A DNA stretch of 64,000 bases from Arenibacter antarcticus. Its GTDB lineage: Bacteria > Bacteroidota > Bacteroidia > Flavobacteriales > Flavobacteriaceae. The notes under the pieces are model-generated. The model ran no database searches and was not told the origin of the DNA. It saw only the letters and a program-made list of their open reading frames with translations. The position numbers were made by a program, and so were the translations under genes. The DNA is taken from contig NZ_CP166679.1 of NCBI RefSeq assembly GCF_041320605.1, forward strand, positions 3,892,001 to 3,956,000, given 5' to 3'. Below are positions 51,919 to 62,100 of the stretch, piece by piece; positions within the stretch are counted from its first letter, which is position 1, and each line of letters starts with the position of its first letter.

Positions 51919-52428
51919 ATGAAAAAAATAAATAAAGACAACAGTTTCCGAGTCCCCGAGGGGTATTTTGACTCCCTTTCCGACAATGTTTTCACCAAAA
52001 TGGAATCGGAAAAAATGGAATCTACGGAACATGATGATTTTAGGGTGCCGGAAGGGTATTTTGATTCGTTCACGGATAGGGTTCTTGCCAAACTGGAAAC
52101 GGAAGAGAATAAAACTGTCCCTGTTAGATCGCTAAAAAGGTATTATTATATAGCCGCCTCAGTTGCTGCTGTATTGCTGATAATTGTCGGCCTACAATGG
52201 AAGGACATTAGCAACAGTGATACTGTTTTGGCTAATTCTGACATAGAGGATTATTTCGAATTTAATGGCTTGGGAGTCTCCTCCTATGAATTGGCAGAAA
52301 TGTTACCCGTAAGCGATATGGATATCAATGAGATATTGGATTTCCAGCTTGATAATGAAAATTTTATTGACTATTTGAATACCAATATAGAAGATTTTGA
52401 AGAATTAAATTTGAACAATGATGATTAG
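51919..52428 (+). CDS. Probable anti-sigma factor with duplicated N-terminal motif
   Basis: A 169-residue protein with one membrane helix (YYIAASVAAVLLIIVGLQW, about residues 75-93). The cytosolic part carries the motif FRVPEGYFDS twice (near residues 10-19 and 41-50), each followed by an acidic segment (DNVFTKMESE; DRVLAKLETE). The extracytoplasmic part is highly acidic and ends NLNNDD. Position after an ECF sigma factor and one helix suggest an anti-sigma role, but no classical zinc anti-sigma motif is seen. It overlaps the next gene by eleven bases. Confidence 0.7.
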   Translation: MKKINKDNSFRVPEGYFDSLSDNVFTKMESEKMESTEHDDFRVPEGYFDSFTDRVLAKLETEENKTVPVRSLKRYYYIAASVAAVLLIIVGLQWKDISNSDTVLANSDIEDYFEFNGLGVSSYELAEMLPVSDMDINEILDFQLDNENFIDYLNTNIEDFEELNLNNDD

Positions 52429-52870
52429 AAAAAATTATATTATCCTAGCTGTTTTTTGGTTGATGGCCACCTTGTCTGTCAGCGCTCAAGGCAAACCCGA
52501 TTGGGACAAAATTAAATCCTATAAAATTGCCTTTATCACTGAACGTTTGAACCTAACTCCAAAAGAAGCACAAGATTTTTGGCCTCTGTATAATGAGTAT
52601 GAGGCCCAAAAGATAGCATTACACCGTAGGGAACACAGTAAAATTAAGGAGAAAATTAAAAATCTAGATGCGCTTTCCGCTGCTGAGGCAAGCGACCTAT
52701 TAAAACAAATGGGGAAATTGGAAGAGGATAAATACCGGGCGGAAAAGGCGTATATAGAAAAGGTATCCAACACTATTTCTGCTAAAAAAGCAATTGTTTT
52801 GCTTCGTTCAGAGGAAGATTTTAAACGACAGTTAATTAAGCAATACCGACAAAAAAGAGGGGAAAAGTAA
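52418..52870 (+). CDS. Spy/CpxP-like exported protein (LTxxQ type)
   Basis: A 150-residue periplasmic helical protein with a signal peptide ending at SVSAQ. The repeated LTPKEAQDFWPLYNEYEAQK and SAAEASDLLKQMGKLEEDK segments form a Spy-like helical hairpin. Such proteins sense misfolded proteins or metals and talk to the anti-sigma factor. It overlaps the preceding gene and ends the trio. Confidence 0.82.
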   Translation: MMIRKNYIILAVFWLMATLSVSAQGKPDWDKIKSYKIAFITERLNLTPKEAQDFWPLYNEYEAQKIALHRREHSKIKEKIKNLDALSAAEASDLLKQMGKLEEDKYRAEKAYIEKVSNTISAKKAIVLLRSEEDFKRQLIKQYRQKRGEK

Positions 52871-53056
52871 CTAGTGTTGAGATATGAGTATTGAGTTACT
52901 CGGACATGCCCGAGAACATGAACTTTAGCTAACCCGATAGCTGGTAACTAAGCCGAAGGAGCACTATTAAAATCAGTAATGAATATTCCGATAGTCAGTT
53001 CTAATGAACAGTCCCACCAACCTTGCAATTAACCTTAGATAATTGACACCCCCCGC
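52871..53056. other. Intergenic region of unusual composition
   Basis: No gene. This stretch is richer in GC than neighbouring spacers and holds a CTCGG/CCGAG stem (52899-52914) that lacks a T run. It may be a decayed repeat. Nothing firm is seen. Confidence 0.4.
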
Positions 53057-54094
53057 CTATTTAAAAGTAAGTTTTGCTATCCTATTTGTTCCGGCCGCAT
53101 AGGCCACAGAATCATTTAGAAATCGTAATGTAAAGAAAGATTCGTTGGAGAGCTGTTGCCAGCTTTGCCCACTATCATAGGAGTAGGCTATTCCCTTAAA
53201 CCCCAAGGCAATCAACGAATTGCCATCCGAATTGGGAACAAATTGCACGCAGCTCCTATAATCTGGCAGTTTCCCGCTGGCAACTAAATTCCAGGTTTTT
53301 CCCCCATCAGTGGTGATCGCCTTGTTGTCAAGATTACCTTCTGGATCGGTATAGTCTCCTCCAAAAACAAATCCAACATTTTCGTCGTAAAAGTCGATGG
53401 AATAAATTCCTTGGGTCGACTTTTCACTCCTAATAGGTGTCGTTATAATTTCCCAAGAGGCACCCTTGTCTTCTGTGTAATAAACATTTCCTTTTGTGGT
53501 AGCAATCCAGGCCTTATCCCCTACCGTCTTGATGTTGGTGTTACTTGCAGCAAATGCGCCCTCTCCTTCCTCAGATTTCGGTAGAGAGGAACAAGGCAAT
53601 TTTTCCCAACTCTCGCCGCCGTCCCTAGTAATAATAATAGACAAACAGCCTTCCATACTGTCCCCTACAGCAATTCCCTCCATATTGTTCCAAAAAGTCA
53701 AGGCATCATAAAATACCTTTTCGTTTTCTTCCTTATATACCAATTCCATAGAACCGGAATCTCCTGTTTTATACAGCAGGGCAGGATTACCTGCAGAAAG
53801 CATAAAAAAATCGGTATTGGTATGTGCTACCGCCCTAAATTCGGGTACTAGAGAGTCGTGTTGTTGGGTATTTACCCTTGCTATTTCAGTGTTTAAATCC
53901 AATAATCCAAAAGCTCCCTTATTGGCGGCAAAAGCCAAGCTTCCCCCATCCATAATTTCTATGGCTCTTATGCTTAAAGAATCGGAAAGAACTGTTTTTA
54001 TATCTACGGCAGTAAAAACTTTTGAAGTCTCCTTATTGGAACAAGAAACGATCAATATTAGTAGTAAAACAGGGATAAATCTGGTCATGTTCAT
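53057..54094 (-). CDS. BNR/YCF48-like beta-propeller lipoprotein
   Basis: A 345-residue exported protein with a lipoprotein signal (LILIVSCSNKE). Repeated short motifs of the BNR/sialidase type are visible (ITRDGGESWEKL, YTEDKGASWEII, TTDGGKTWNLV, YSYDSGQSWQQL), so the fold is a beta-propeller like YCF48 photosystem II assembly proteins. No catalytic residues are evident. Ligand or partner is unknown. The start at 54094 (MNMTRF) is the first ATG. Confidence 0.85.
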   Translation of the reverse strand: MNMTRFIPVLLLILIVSCSNKETSKVFTAVDIKTVLSDSLSIRAIEIMDGGSLAFAANKGAFGLLDLNTEIARVNTQQHDSLVPEFRAVAHTNTDFFMLSAGNPALLYKTGDSGSMELVYKEENEKVFYDALTFWNNMEGIAVGDSMEGCLSIIITRDGGESWEKLPCSSLPKSEEGEGAFAASNTNIKTVGDKAWIATTKGNVYYTEDKGASWEIITTPIRSEKSTQGIYSIDFYDENVGFVFGGDYTDPEGNLDNKAITTDGGKTWNLVASGKLPDYRSCVQFVPNSDGNSLIALGFKGIAYSYDSGQSWQQLSNESFFTLRFLNDSVAYAAGTNRIAKLTFK

Positions 54095-54133
54095 AATTTT
54101 CAACAAAAATAATAGGAATAGGTTCTAATACAA

Positions 54134-54141
54134 TACCTTTG
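54134..54141 (+). promoter_or_regulatory. Probable -7 box (TACCTTTG)
   Basis: A perfect octamer 18 bases before the RNA methyltransferase ATG, in the short divergent gap with the propeller lipoprotein. No clear -33 element. Confidence 0.42.
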
Positions 54142-54159
54142 CAATCTTAATTTTTAAAA

Positions 54160-55377
54160 ATGCGATTACATAGAAATCTAGTGTTTGGGGTTGTTGATGC
54201 ATTAAATTATATATTTAATGAAGGTGAATATGCCGATAAAGTAGTACAAAAAGTATTAAAGTACGATAAGCGTTGGGGTGCAAGGGATAGAGGATTTATT
54301 GCGGAAACCACCTATGATATGGTACGTTGGAAAAGACTGTATGCAGAGATTGCAGAGGTGAAGGCTCCTTATAGTAGACAAAATCTTTTTAGGATGTTTG
54401 CCGTATGGGCAGTTTTAAAAGGAATTAAACTTCCAGATTGGAAACAAATTGAACCTACTCCAGAAAGAAGGATCAAAGGTAGGTTTGACGAACTTTCCCA
54501 AATAAGAAAATACAGGGAATCTGTTCCGGATTGGATTGATGAATTAGCCGTAAAAGCTTTAGGCGAAGCCTTATGGACCAAAGAAATCGCTGCATTAAAT
54601 CAGCAGGCAGATGTTATTCTTAGAGTGAATACCTTAAAAACCACCAAGGATAGTTTAAGGAGTGCACTTAGTGAGGCGGGGATAGAAACGGAGTATATTA
54701 GGGGATATCCAGACGCCTTAAAGCTGGTGGAACGCAGTAATGTGTTTATCACAGAAGCCTTCCAAAATGGTTGGTTTGAAGTACAGGATGCCTCTTCACA
54801 ATTGGTAGCCCCATTTTTAGATGTTAAACCCGGTCAGCGTGTAGTAGACACCTGTGCGGGTGCAGGAGGTAAGTCATTGCATTTGGCTTCGTTAATGGAA
54901 AACAAAGGGCAATTGATTGCCTTGGATATTTATGGCAACAAACTAAAGGAACTAAAAAGAAGGGCCAAAAGAGATGGTGCGCATAATGTTGAAACAAGAC
55001 ATATTGAAACTACCAAGGTTATCAAGAAATTATACGGCACAGCAGATCGCGTACTTATAGATGCACCTTGTACCGGATTGGGAGTACTAAAAAGGAATCC
55101 GGATGCAAAATGGAAATTGCAACCTGAATTTCTTGATAAAATTATGGTTACCCAACAAGAGATTCTACAAGATTATAGTCGAATTCTTAAGCCAGGAGGT
55201 AAAATGGTATATGCTACCTGCTCTATCTTGCCCCAAGAAAACAACTTACAGGTAAAGAAATTTTTAAGTTCGGAAGCTGGAAAGGATTTTAATTTGGTTA
55301 AAGAATCCAAGATCTATGCTTCAAAAACAGGTTTTGATGGATTTTATATGGCTCAATTGGAGAAAAATCCGGCTTAG
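54160..55377 (+). CDS. RsmB/NOP-family RNA (cytosine-5) methyltransferase
   Basis: A 405-residue rRNA m5C methyltransferase. An N-terminal NusB-like helical domain (residues 1-130) is followed by a RsmB catalytic domain with TCAGAGGKSLHLASL (SAM), DAPCTGLGVLKRNPDAKW (motif IV Cys) and ATCSILPQEN (motif VI Cys). The order fits RsmB, which methylates C967 of 16S rRNA in E. coli. Terminator follows. Confidence 0.92.
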   Translation: MRLHRNLVFGVVDALNYIFNEGEYADKVVQKVLKYDKRWGARDRGFIAETTYDMVRWKRLYAEIAEVKAPYSRQNLFRMFAVWAVLKGIKLPDWKQIEPTPERRIKGRFDELSQIRKYRESVPDWIDELAVKALGEALWTKEIAALNQQADVILRVNTLKTTKDSLRSALSEAGIETEYIRGYPDALKLVERSNVFITEAFQNGWFEVQDASSQLVAPFLDVKPGQRVVDTCAGAGGKSLHLASLMENKGQLIALDIYGNKLKELKRRAKRDGAHNVETRHIETTKVIKKLYGTADRVLIDAPCTGLGVLKRNPDAKWKLQPEFLDKIMVTQQEILQDYSRILKPGGKMVYATCSILPQENNLQVKKFLSSEAGKDFNLVKESKIYASKTGFDGFYMAQLEKNPA

Positions 55378-55400
55378 TCAATTATTACAATTACAACTAA

Positions 55401-55433
55401 AAAATCCCCGATGTACGCATCGGGGATTTTTTT
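55401..55433. terminator. Bidirectional intrinsic terminator
   Basis: AAATCCCCGATG and CATCGGGGATTT pair perfectly around a four-base loop, followed by a T run. It lies between the RNA methyltransferase and the convergent His-rich gene. Confidence 0.92.
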
Positions 55434-55481
55434 ATGCCTAAATTTTCACTTTGGTGGAAGGAAAAAGAAGTTTTGCTATTC

Positions 55482-55922
55482 CTAAAGTCCAATTCTCACA
55501 CTGGGCATTCTTACTCCAACTCCAGTACGGATAGTAGTTCTGTTATGTGGTCTGTGATTACCGTAATGAGCGTTATTGTAATAGTAAAAAGAAGCGTAAC
55601 TGTGATAATGCTGACTGTGGTGACAGTGGGAATCACAATGTTGTCTATGTTCGGAGTAGGCATCCCTCTTGCCCTTTAAATAGGCTTTGTACGCTTTTTT
55701 ATCTCGTTTTTTCAGCTTCCGGTCATATTCCTTTTGATCTTCCCAAAAATCCTCCTCAGCATCTTTATCCAGCTGTTGGGTTTGTTCATATTTCGCATCC
55801 TCAATAGCGCGCTGTTCGTAATAGGATCGGTTTTCGATTTTATTGGCTTTTTCCGCTTGGGCAATTGCTCCAACAGATATAAATAATAGGCTTACCAATG
55901 TTGAAAAATGTATTCTCTTCAT
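55482..55922 (-). CDS. Exported His/Tyr-rich protein of unknown function
   Basis: A 146-residue exported protein (signal peptide ending GAIAQ). The middle is highly charged (EEDFWEDQKEYDRKLKKRDK) and the C-terminal half is rich in His, Cys and Tyr (HRQHCDSHCHHSQHYHSY, NNAHYGNHRPHN). The His-Cys clusters could bind zinc, nickel or copper. No known domain. The C-terminal RTGVGVRMPSVRIGL is distinctive. Confidence 0.7.
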   Translation of the reverse strand: MKRIHFSTLVSLLFISVGAIAQAEKANKIENRSYYEQRAIEDAKYEQTQQLDKDAEEDFWEDQKEYDRKLKKRDKKAYKAYLKGKRDAYSEHRQHCDSHCHHSQHYHSYASFYYYNNAHYGNHRPHNRTTIRTGVGVRMPSVRIGL

Positions 55923-56028
55923 AATTTCGTTGTTTTATTTGATCATTCTGACCCGATGATATGGTTCGGTTATAAAACAACTTACTTTAGTTTTACCCTA
56001 CTTTTAACTTGGAATAAATTTCGGTTTT

Positions 56029-57837
56029 TTAAAAATAATCCTTCTCACTATTTAAGGTTAGAACATCCTCATGCATTATGGATTTTGCTAATCCACTAGT
56101 TTTTATCAATTCGTACTTAAAGTAAAACTTCATAGTATGGATTTTGCCTTGATAAAAATCTAAGGGGTACGTATTATCCTTTTTTAAAATATCCTTTTCT
56201 GCTGTAGCTGCGATATCTAACCATATCCAACCTAACACTAAATGACTTAGGAATTCCATAAACAAATTAGCATCGGAGAGATAACGTTCGAAATCGCCCT
56301 CTGTGGCAATTGGCATCAAATGAGCCGTTACTTCTTGGGTCAATTTTATCTTATCCCCCAAAATAGTAGCATAGGGTTTTAAATTTTCCATGGTAAGGGC
56401 CTCTGTAATGGTCTCCAATATTTCATTAAGCAGTAGCTCTAGCGCCCTTCCATTGTCCATGAGCACCTTCCGTCCCAGAAGATCTTGGGACTGAATCCCA
56501 GTTGTTCCTTCATAAATACTAAAAATCCGTATATCGCGATAATATTGCTGCAAGATAAAATCGGTACAAAATCCATAACCGCCTAAAACTTGCAGGCCAT
56601 TATTTACAGCCACTGCTCCGGCCTCTGCAGGATATGTTTTTACGATGGGAGTTATAATTTCCAACAACATTCCGTATTTTTCTTTTGTAGCTTGGTCTTT
56701 CTCGGCAAGTTGTAGATCGTGATATTTTGCTGCAAGTAATATTAAACTTAAGGAACCTTCGGCAATGGCTTTCTGAAGAAACAGCATTCGCCTTACATCT
56801 GGATGCTCTATAATGGGACAGGGGCTTTCATTTGGATCTTTTTTCCCCGAGCTTCTTAGTTTTCTACCCTGGGTACGTTCTTTAGCATATTGCAAGGAGG
56901 CCTGGTATGCTGCCATGGATATTGCCGCCGCTCCCCTACCTACACCTATTCGGGCATCGTTCATCATCTGAAACATGTATTTTAATCCTTGATGAGCCTC
57001 ACCTAACAACCATCCTCTGCAATCATTTTGATCCCCAAACCCCAAATGGGTAGTCGCAAAGCCACGTTGGCCCATCTTTTGAAAATCTGACAGGGTTGTC
57101 ACGTCGTTTTTTATCGAATTCCCATTTTCAGTCCTAAGTTTAGGCACCACAAACAATGAAATTCCCTTGGTTCCTGCTGGTGCCCCCTCTATACGGGCCA
57201 ATACCAAATGAACAATGTTTTCGACATATGGATAATCGCCCCCAGAAATAAATATTTTTTGACCTTTTATATGATAATGACCATCCTTCGTGGGGGTGGC
57301 CTTGGTGGTGATATCGGAAAGTGAACTACCGGCATCGGGTTCGGTAAGACACATGGTCCCACCCCATTCTCCCGACAGCATTTTCGGAATATAAGCATCC
57401 TTTAATGCGCTATTGCCAAAATGGGTAATAAGCTCGGCTGCTCCCAGAGTTAAGGTTAGATATCCGGGTAAATGATTATTGGCTGTATCCAAAATATAGG
57501 TGGCTGCAGTATGAACAATGAAAGGGAGTTGTAGGCCGCCAATTTCATAATCGAACGGACCACAAATAAGGCCCATTTCCCCTCCTTTCTTCATTATTAC
57601 TCCTACCTGCTCATGAACAATAACCTCTCCATTCTTAAACGCCGCTGGGGAATCGTCCATTTCCTTAAAAAAAGGAAACAATTCGCGATCAGCAAACTCC
57701 TTTACCGAATCTAGGAACATGCCCATGGATTCGGGATCGTGTTCCTTATAGCGCTCTAACTGAACCAATTGGGATAGTCCATGAACATTGTTTAATAAAT
57801 ATTTGAGGGTAGTTAAGTCGATATACTTTTGTGCCAT
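56029..57837 (-). CDS. Acyl-CoA dehydrogenase (long, ~600 aa type)
   Basis: A 602-residue FAD acyl-CoA dehydrogenase. CLTEPDAGSSLSDI and KIFISGGDY are the FAD/substrate motifs, QVLGGYGFCTDF the flavin-binding C-terminal motif, and the catalytic Glu is in IYEGTTGIQSQDLLGRK. About 120 extra C-terminal residues match the AcdB-type dehydrogenases. It oxidises acyl-CoA in fatty-acid or amino-acid degradation. Single gene. Confidence 0.93.
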   Translation of the reverse strand: MAQKYIDLTTLKYLLNNVHGLSQLVQLERYKEHDPESMGMFLDSVKEFADRELFPFFKEMDDSPAAFKNGEVIVHEQVGVIMKKGGEMGLICGPFDYEIGGLQLPFIVHTAATYILDTANNHLPGYLTLTLGAAELITHFGNSALKDAYIPKMLSGEWGGTMCLTEPDAGSSLSDITTKATPTKDGHYHIKGQKIFISGGDYPYVENIVHLVLARIEGAPAGTKGISLFVVPKLRTENGNSIKNDVTTLSDFQKMGQRGFATTHLGFGDQNDCRGWLLGEAHQGLKYMFQMMNDARIGVGRGAAAISMAAYQASLQYAKERTQGRKLRSSGKKDPNESPCPIIEHPDVRRMLFLQKAIAEGSLSLILLAAKYHDLQLAEKDQATKEKYGMLLEIITPIVKTYPAEAGAVAVNNGLQVLGGYGFCTDFILQQYYRDIRIFSIYEGTTGIQSQDLLGRKVLMDNGRALELLLNEILETITEALTMENLKPYATILGDKIKLTQEVTAHLMPIATEGDFERYLSDANLFMEFLSHLVLGWIWLDIAATAEKDILKKDNTYPLDFYQGKIHTMKFYFKYELIKTSGLAKSIMHEDVLTLNSEKDYF

Positions 57838-57961
57838 AGCTACAATTTGTGTTGTTTAAATTATTCCTAAGATAAAAACATAATCCGTCTAAATCAAGGA
57901 TTTCTCCTATTCATCACTTCGAATTGGTATTAATTAAATATGGATTTAACAGCAAGTCCGC

Positions 57962-57969
57962 TATCTTTG
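57962..57969 (+). promoter_or_regulatory. Probable -7 box (TATCTTTG)
   Basis: A perfect octamer 27 bases before the TTG start proposed for the CDF transporter. It lies inside the reading frame that would begin at 57924 and so supports the later start. Confidence 0.45.
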
Positions 57970-57995
57970 TCCAGCAAAAAAAAGCCTTCCTAAAA

Positions 57996-58862
57996 TTGAC
58001 AAACGCCAAAACCGCCATTCGGACCATATATTATAGTATTGTAGGAAGTACACTTTTGGCAATAATAAAGGGTTTGGCAGGTGTCTTTGGGAATTCTTAC
58101 GCTTTAATTGCCGACGCCATAGAATCTACTACTGATATTTTCTCTTCCCTACTAGTGCTCTTCGGCTTGAAGTATGCCAAAAGACCAGCCGATGACAACC
58201 ACCCATACGGACATGGAAGAATAGAACCCCTCATCACTTTTTTAGTAGTAGGTTTTTTATTGTTATCCGCTGTTCTTATCGCCTATGAGAGTATCCGCAA
58301 CATACAGACCACACATTTACCACCTAAACCATGGACATTATTTGTCCTTGGGGGCATCATCATATGGAAGGAAATTTCCTTTCGTTTAGTATTGAAAAAA
58401 AGTATAGAAACCAATAGCTCCTCTTTAAAAGCAGATGCTTGGCACCATAGAAGTGATGCTATTACCTCTGTGATGGCATTTATAGGTATTTCCATCGCCC
58501 TATTATTTGGGGAGGGATTTGAAACTGCGGACGATTGGGCAGCGTTATTTGCAGCTGGATTTATTATCTACAATAGCTATTTGATTTTTCGCCCAGCCTT
58601 TGGTGAAATTATGGACGAACATCTTTACGATGATCTTATTGAAGAGATAAGGGAGGTTTCGCTGACGGTTGACGGAGTATTAGGCACCGAAAAATGCTTT
58701 GTCAGGAAGGCAGGGACCAAGTATCATGTGGATCTTCATGCTATAGTAAAGGGGGAAATATCAGTATTTGAAGGGCACGCTATATCTCACCAGTTAAAGG
58801 ATACCTTGATCATGGAAATACCTAATTTGGAACACGTATTGATTCATATTGAACCAAGATAA
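57996..58862 (+). CDS. Cation diffusion facilitator (CDF) metal transporter
   Basis: A 288-residue CDF protein that exports Zn, Fe or similar metals against protons. It begins LTNAKTAIRTIYYSIVGST (TTG start), has six helices, metal site residues in ALIADAIESTTDIFSS and LKADAWHHRSDAITSV, the HPYGHGRIEPL loop, and a cytoplasmic dimer domain with VLGTEKCFVRKAGTKYHVDLH. The alternative TTG at 57924 lies upstream of the apparent promoter. Metal specificity is open. Confidence 0.9.
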   Translation: MTNAKTAIRTIYYSIVGSTLLAIIKGLAGVFGNSYALIADAIESTTDIFSSLLVLFGLKYAKRPADDNHPYGHGRIEPLITFLVVGFLLLSAVLIAYESIRNIQTTHLPPKPWTLFVLGGIIIWKEISFRLVLKKSIETNSSSLKADAWHHRSDAITSVMAFIGISIALLFGEGFETADDWAALFAAGFIIYNSYLIFRPAFGEIMDEHLYDDLIEEIREVSLTVDGVLGTEKCFVRKAGTKYHVDLHAIVKGEISVFEGHAISHQLKDTLIMEIPNLEHVLIHIEPR

Positions 58863-59013
58863 TTTAAATACATACTGTCACCAAAACATGCAACTTTGTC
58901 TTAAAACAAAGATGATATTTCCAATTTTATTATGAATTATGGGTTTTATATATAGGAAATACAGACCTGTAAAATCAACAAAAACCATGAGACCAAAGGG
59001 CGTTGATTAAAAA

Positions 59014-59073
59014 TTAACAATTACACCTTAAAACTGTTAACTATTCTCTTTAAAAATTACACTTTAAAACCGT
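59014..59073 (+). repeat. Imperfect 24-bp direct repeat in the purL upstream region
   Basis: TTAACAATTACACCTTAAAACTGT (59014-59037; given here in two halves TTAACAATTACA and CCTTAAAACTGT) and the copy at 59050-59073 differ at three positions. The centres are 36 bases apart. The second copy ends at the -7 box, so it may be an operator. Confidence 0.7.
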
Positions 59074-59080
59074 AAATTTG
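59073..59080 (+). promoter_or_regulatory. Probable -7 box (TAAATTTG) of purL
   Basis: A perfect octamer 32 bases before the ATG. It adjoins the second copy of a 24-bp direct repeat. Confidence 0.48.
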
Positions 59081-59112
59081 TGCCTTTCTTAATCATACAA
59101 TTTACAAACTAG

Positions 59113-62100
59113 ATGATTCATTTCTTCGGAGCCCTCGACACCAAAGTATTTGCGGTACAAACCAAACAAGATTTGTTACAGGAAGACATTGTAAAACTTA
59201 GCTGGTTGTTTGGCAATCAACCTAAGATTATAGCGGCGTCCTTAGACGCCTTTTTTGTTGGCCCTAGGGCAGCTATGATTACTCCTTGGAGTACCAACGC
59301 TACAGAAATCACCCAAAACATGGGTATATCTGGGATAATAAGGATTGAGGAATTTATAGCCTCAACCAAGGATTCTGATCAGTATGATCCCATGCTATCC
59401 CAAAAATACAGTTCCCTACACCAAGATATTTTTAAGGTTGATGTGCAGCCTGCACCTATCCAAAATATCGATAACATTGCCGCTTATAACGATAAGGAAG
59501 GCCTGGCCTTAAATGAGGAAGAAGTGGAATACTTGGAGGGGATGGCCAAGAAAATTGGGCGTAAGCTGACGGATTCGGAAGTTTTTGGATTTAGTCAAGT
59601 CAATTCCGAACATTGCCGCCATAAGATATTCAACGGTACCTTTATCATTGATGGGGAGGAAAAGCCATCATCCCTTTTCAAATTGATCAAAAAGACCTCT
59701 CATGAGAATCCTGGGGATATTGTTTCTGCCTATAAGGATAATGTTGCCTTTATTAAAGGACCAAATGTGGTACAGTTTGCACCTAAAACTGCGGATAAAC
59801 CCGATTTTTATCAAGAAAGCGATTTTGAATCTGTTATTTCCATAAAAGCGGAAACCCACAACTTCCCAACTACGGTAGAACCCTTTAATGGGGCAGCAAC
59901 CGGTGCTGGTGGAGAAATCCGGGACCGTTTGGCAGGTGGTAAAGGTTCACTTCCATTGGCAGGTACTGCCGTTTATATGACCTCGTATTCCCGTTTGGAA
60001 GAAAATAGACCATGGGAAAAATCTATGAAGGAAAGAGATTGGCTGTACCAAACCCCTATGGACATTCTAATTAAGGCCTCCAACGGAGCTTCTGATTTTG
60101 GAAATAAATTTGGTCAACCGTTAATCGCAGGTTCAGTACTCACCTTTGAGCATGAGGAAAATGATCGTAAATTAGGATATGATAAAGTAATTATGCAAGC
60201 CGGAGGTATTGGATACGGTAAGGCTGAGCAAGCAATAAAAGATGTACCAAAAACAGGGGACAAAATAGTAATCCTTGGTGGTGATAATTACCGAATTGGA
60301 ATGGGTGGCGCTGCAGTTTCCAGTGCAGATACCGGGGAGTTTGGTTCCACTATAGAGCTCAATGCCATACAACGTTCCAATCCAGAAATGCAAAAAAGAG
60401 CCGCCAATGCCATCCGTGGCTTGGTAGAGGCAGAACATAATCCTATAGTTTCTATTCACGATCATGGGGCAGGCGGACATTTAAATTGCCTTTCCGAATT
60501 AGTGGAAGATACCGGAGGAAAGATAGATCTGGACAAACTGCCTATTGGAGACCCAACCTTATCGGCCAAGGAAACCATCGGGAACGAATCTCAAGAGCGT
60601 ATGGGATTGGTAATTGGGCAGCAGGATGTAGCTATGCTACAGCGTATCGCAGACAGGGAAAGATCGCCCATGTATGAGGTAGGAGATGTGACCGGAGATA
60701 AGCGCTTTACCTTTAAATCTGCTACCACGGGCGAAAAGCCAATGGACCTGGATTTGTCGGATATGTTTGGGAGTTCTCCAAGAACCATTATGACAGATAC
60801 TACCATAAAACGGGAATACAGTTCCCCATCTTATTCTTTGGAGCATTTTCACGAGTATCTGGAAAACGTACTTCAGTTAGAGGCCGTAGCCTCCAAAGAT
60901 TGGCTTACCAATAAGGTAGACCGATGTGTGGGTGGTAAGGTTGCCAAACAACAATGTGCAGGTCCACTTCAATTGCCATTAAACAATTGCGGTGTAATGG
61001 CGTTAGATTACAAAGGAAAGGAAGGGATTGCCACTTCTATTGGCCACTCTCCCATTTCTGGATTGATTGATCCTACTGCAGGGAGCAAGAATAGTATAGC
61101 GGAAGCCTTGACTAATATAGTATGGGCTCCCCTAAAAAATGGACTTTCTTCTGTATCCCTTTCCGCCAACTGGATGTGGCCTTGCAAAAACGAAGGAGAA
61201 GATGCCCGATTATATGAGGCCGTTACCGCAGTTTCTGATTTCTCTATCGCATTGGGAATCAATGTTCCTACAGGTAAGGATTCACTTTCCATGAAACAAC
61301 GTTATAAAAATGACGAGGTGATTTCTCCAGGAACGGTAATAATTTCGGCAGCAGGAAACTGTAATGACATCACTAAGGTGGTAGAGCCAGTTTTACAAAA
61401 AGACGGGGGTGATATCTACTATATTAATTTATCAGAAGATAGTCATAAACTAGGTGGCTCTTCCTTTGCCCAAATTTTCAATACCATTGGAAACGAAGCG
61501 CCATCCGTACTTAATGCCCAAAACTTTAGGAATACCTTCAACACCATTCAGAAATTAATCGTAGATGGTAAAATTCTAGCGGGCCATGATGTTGCATCAG
61601 GTGGATTAATCACTACCTTATTGGAGCTTTGTTTTGCTGACCAAAATTTAGGGGCCAAGTTAGATTTGACGTCTATTTCAGAAACGGACACTATCAAATT
61701 GTTGTTCTCCGAAAATTCGGGTATTGTATTTCAAGCCAAGGATGCTTCCGTAGAAACTATTCTAAAGGAGGCTGGAATTACATTCTATAATATAGGTGCT
61801 GTCACTAAAGAAGCCACGCTTACGATCAAGAATAACGGAGTGGAAATGGGACTGAATATAGAATCTTTAAGGGATACTTGGTTTAAGACCTCCTATCTTT
61901 TAGATCAGCGACAGACGGCTAATAATTTGGCAAAAGATCGTTATGACAATTATAAGAATCAGCCTTTACAATATACTTTTCCAGCAACTTTTGATGGAAA
62001 AATACCTGAAAAGCCTGCCCTAGAAAAACGACCAAAAGCGGCCATTTTAAGGGAAAAGGGTAGTAATTCTGAACGAGAAATGGCAAACGCCATGTTTTTA

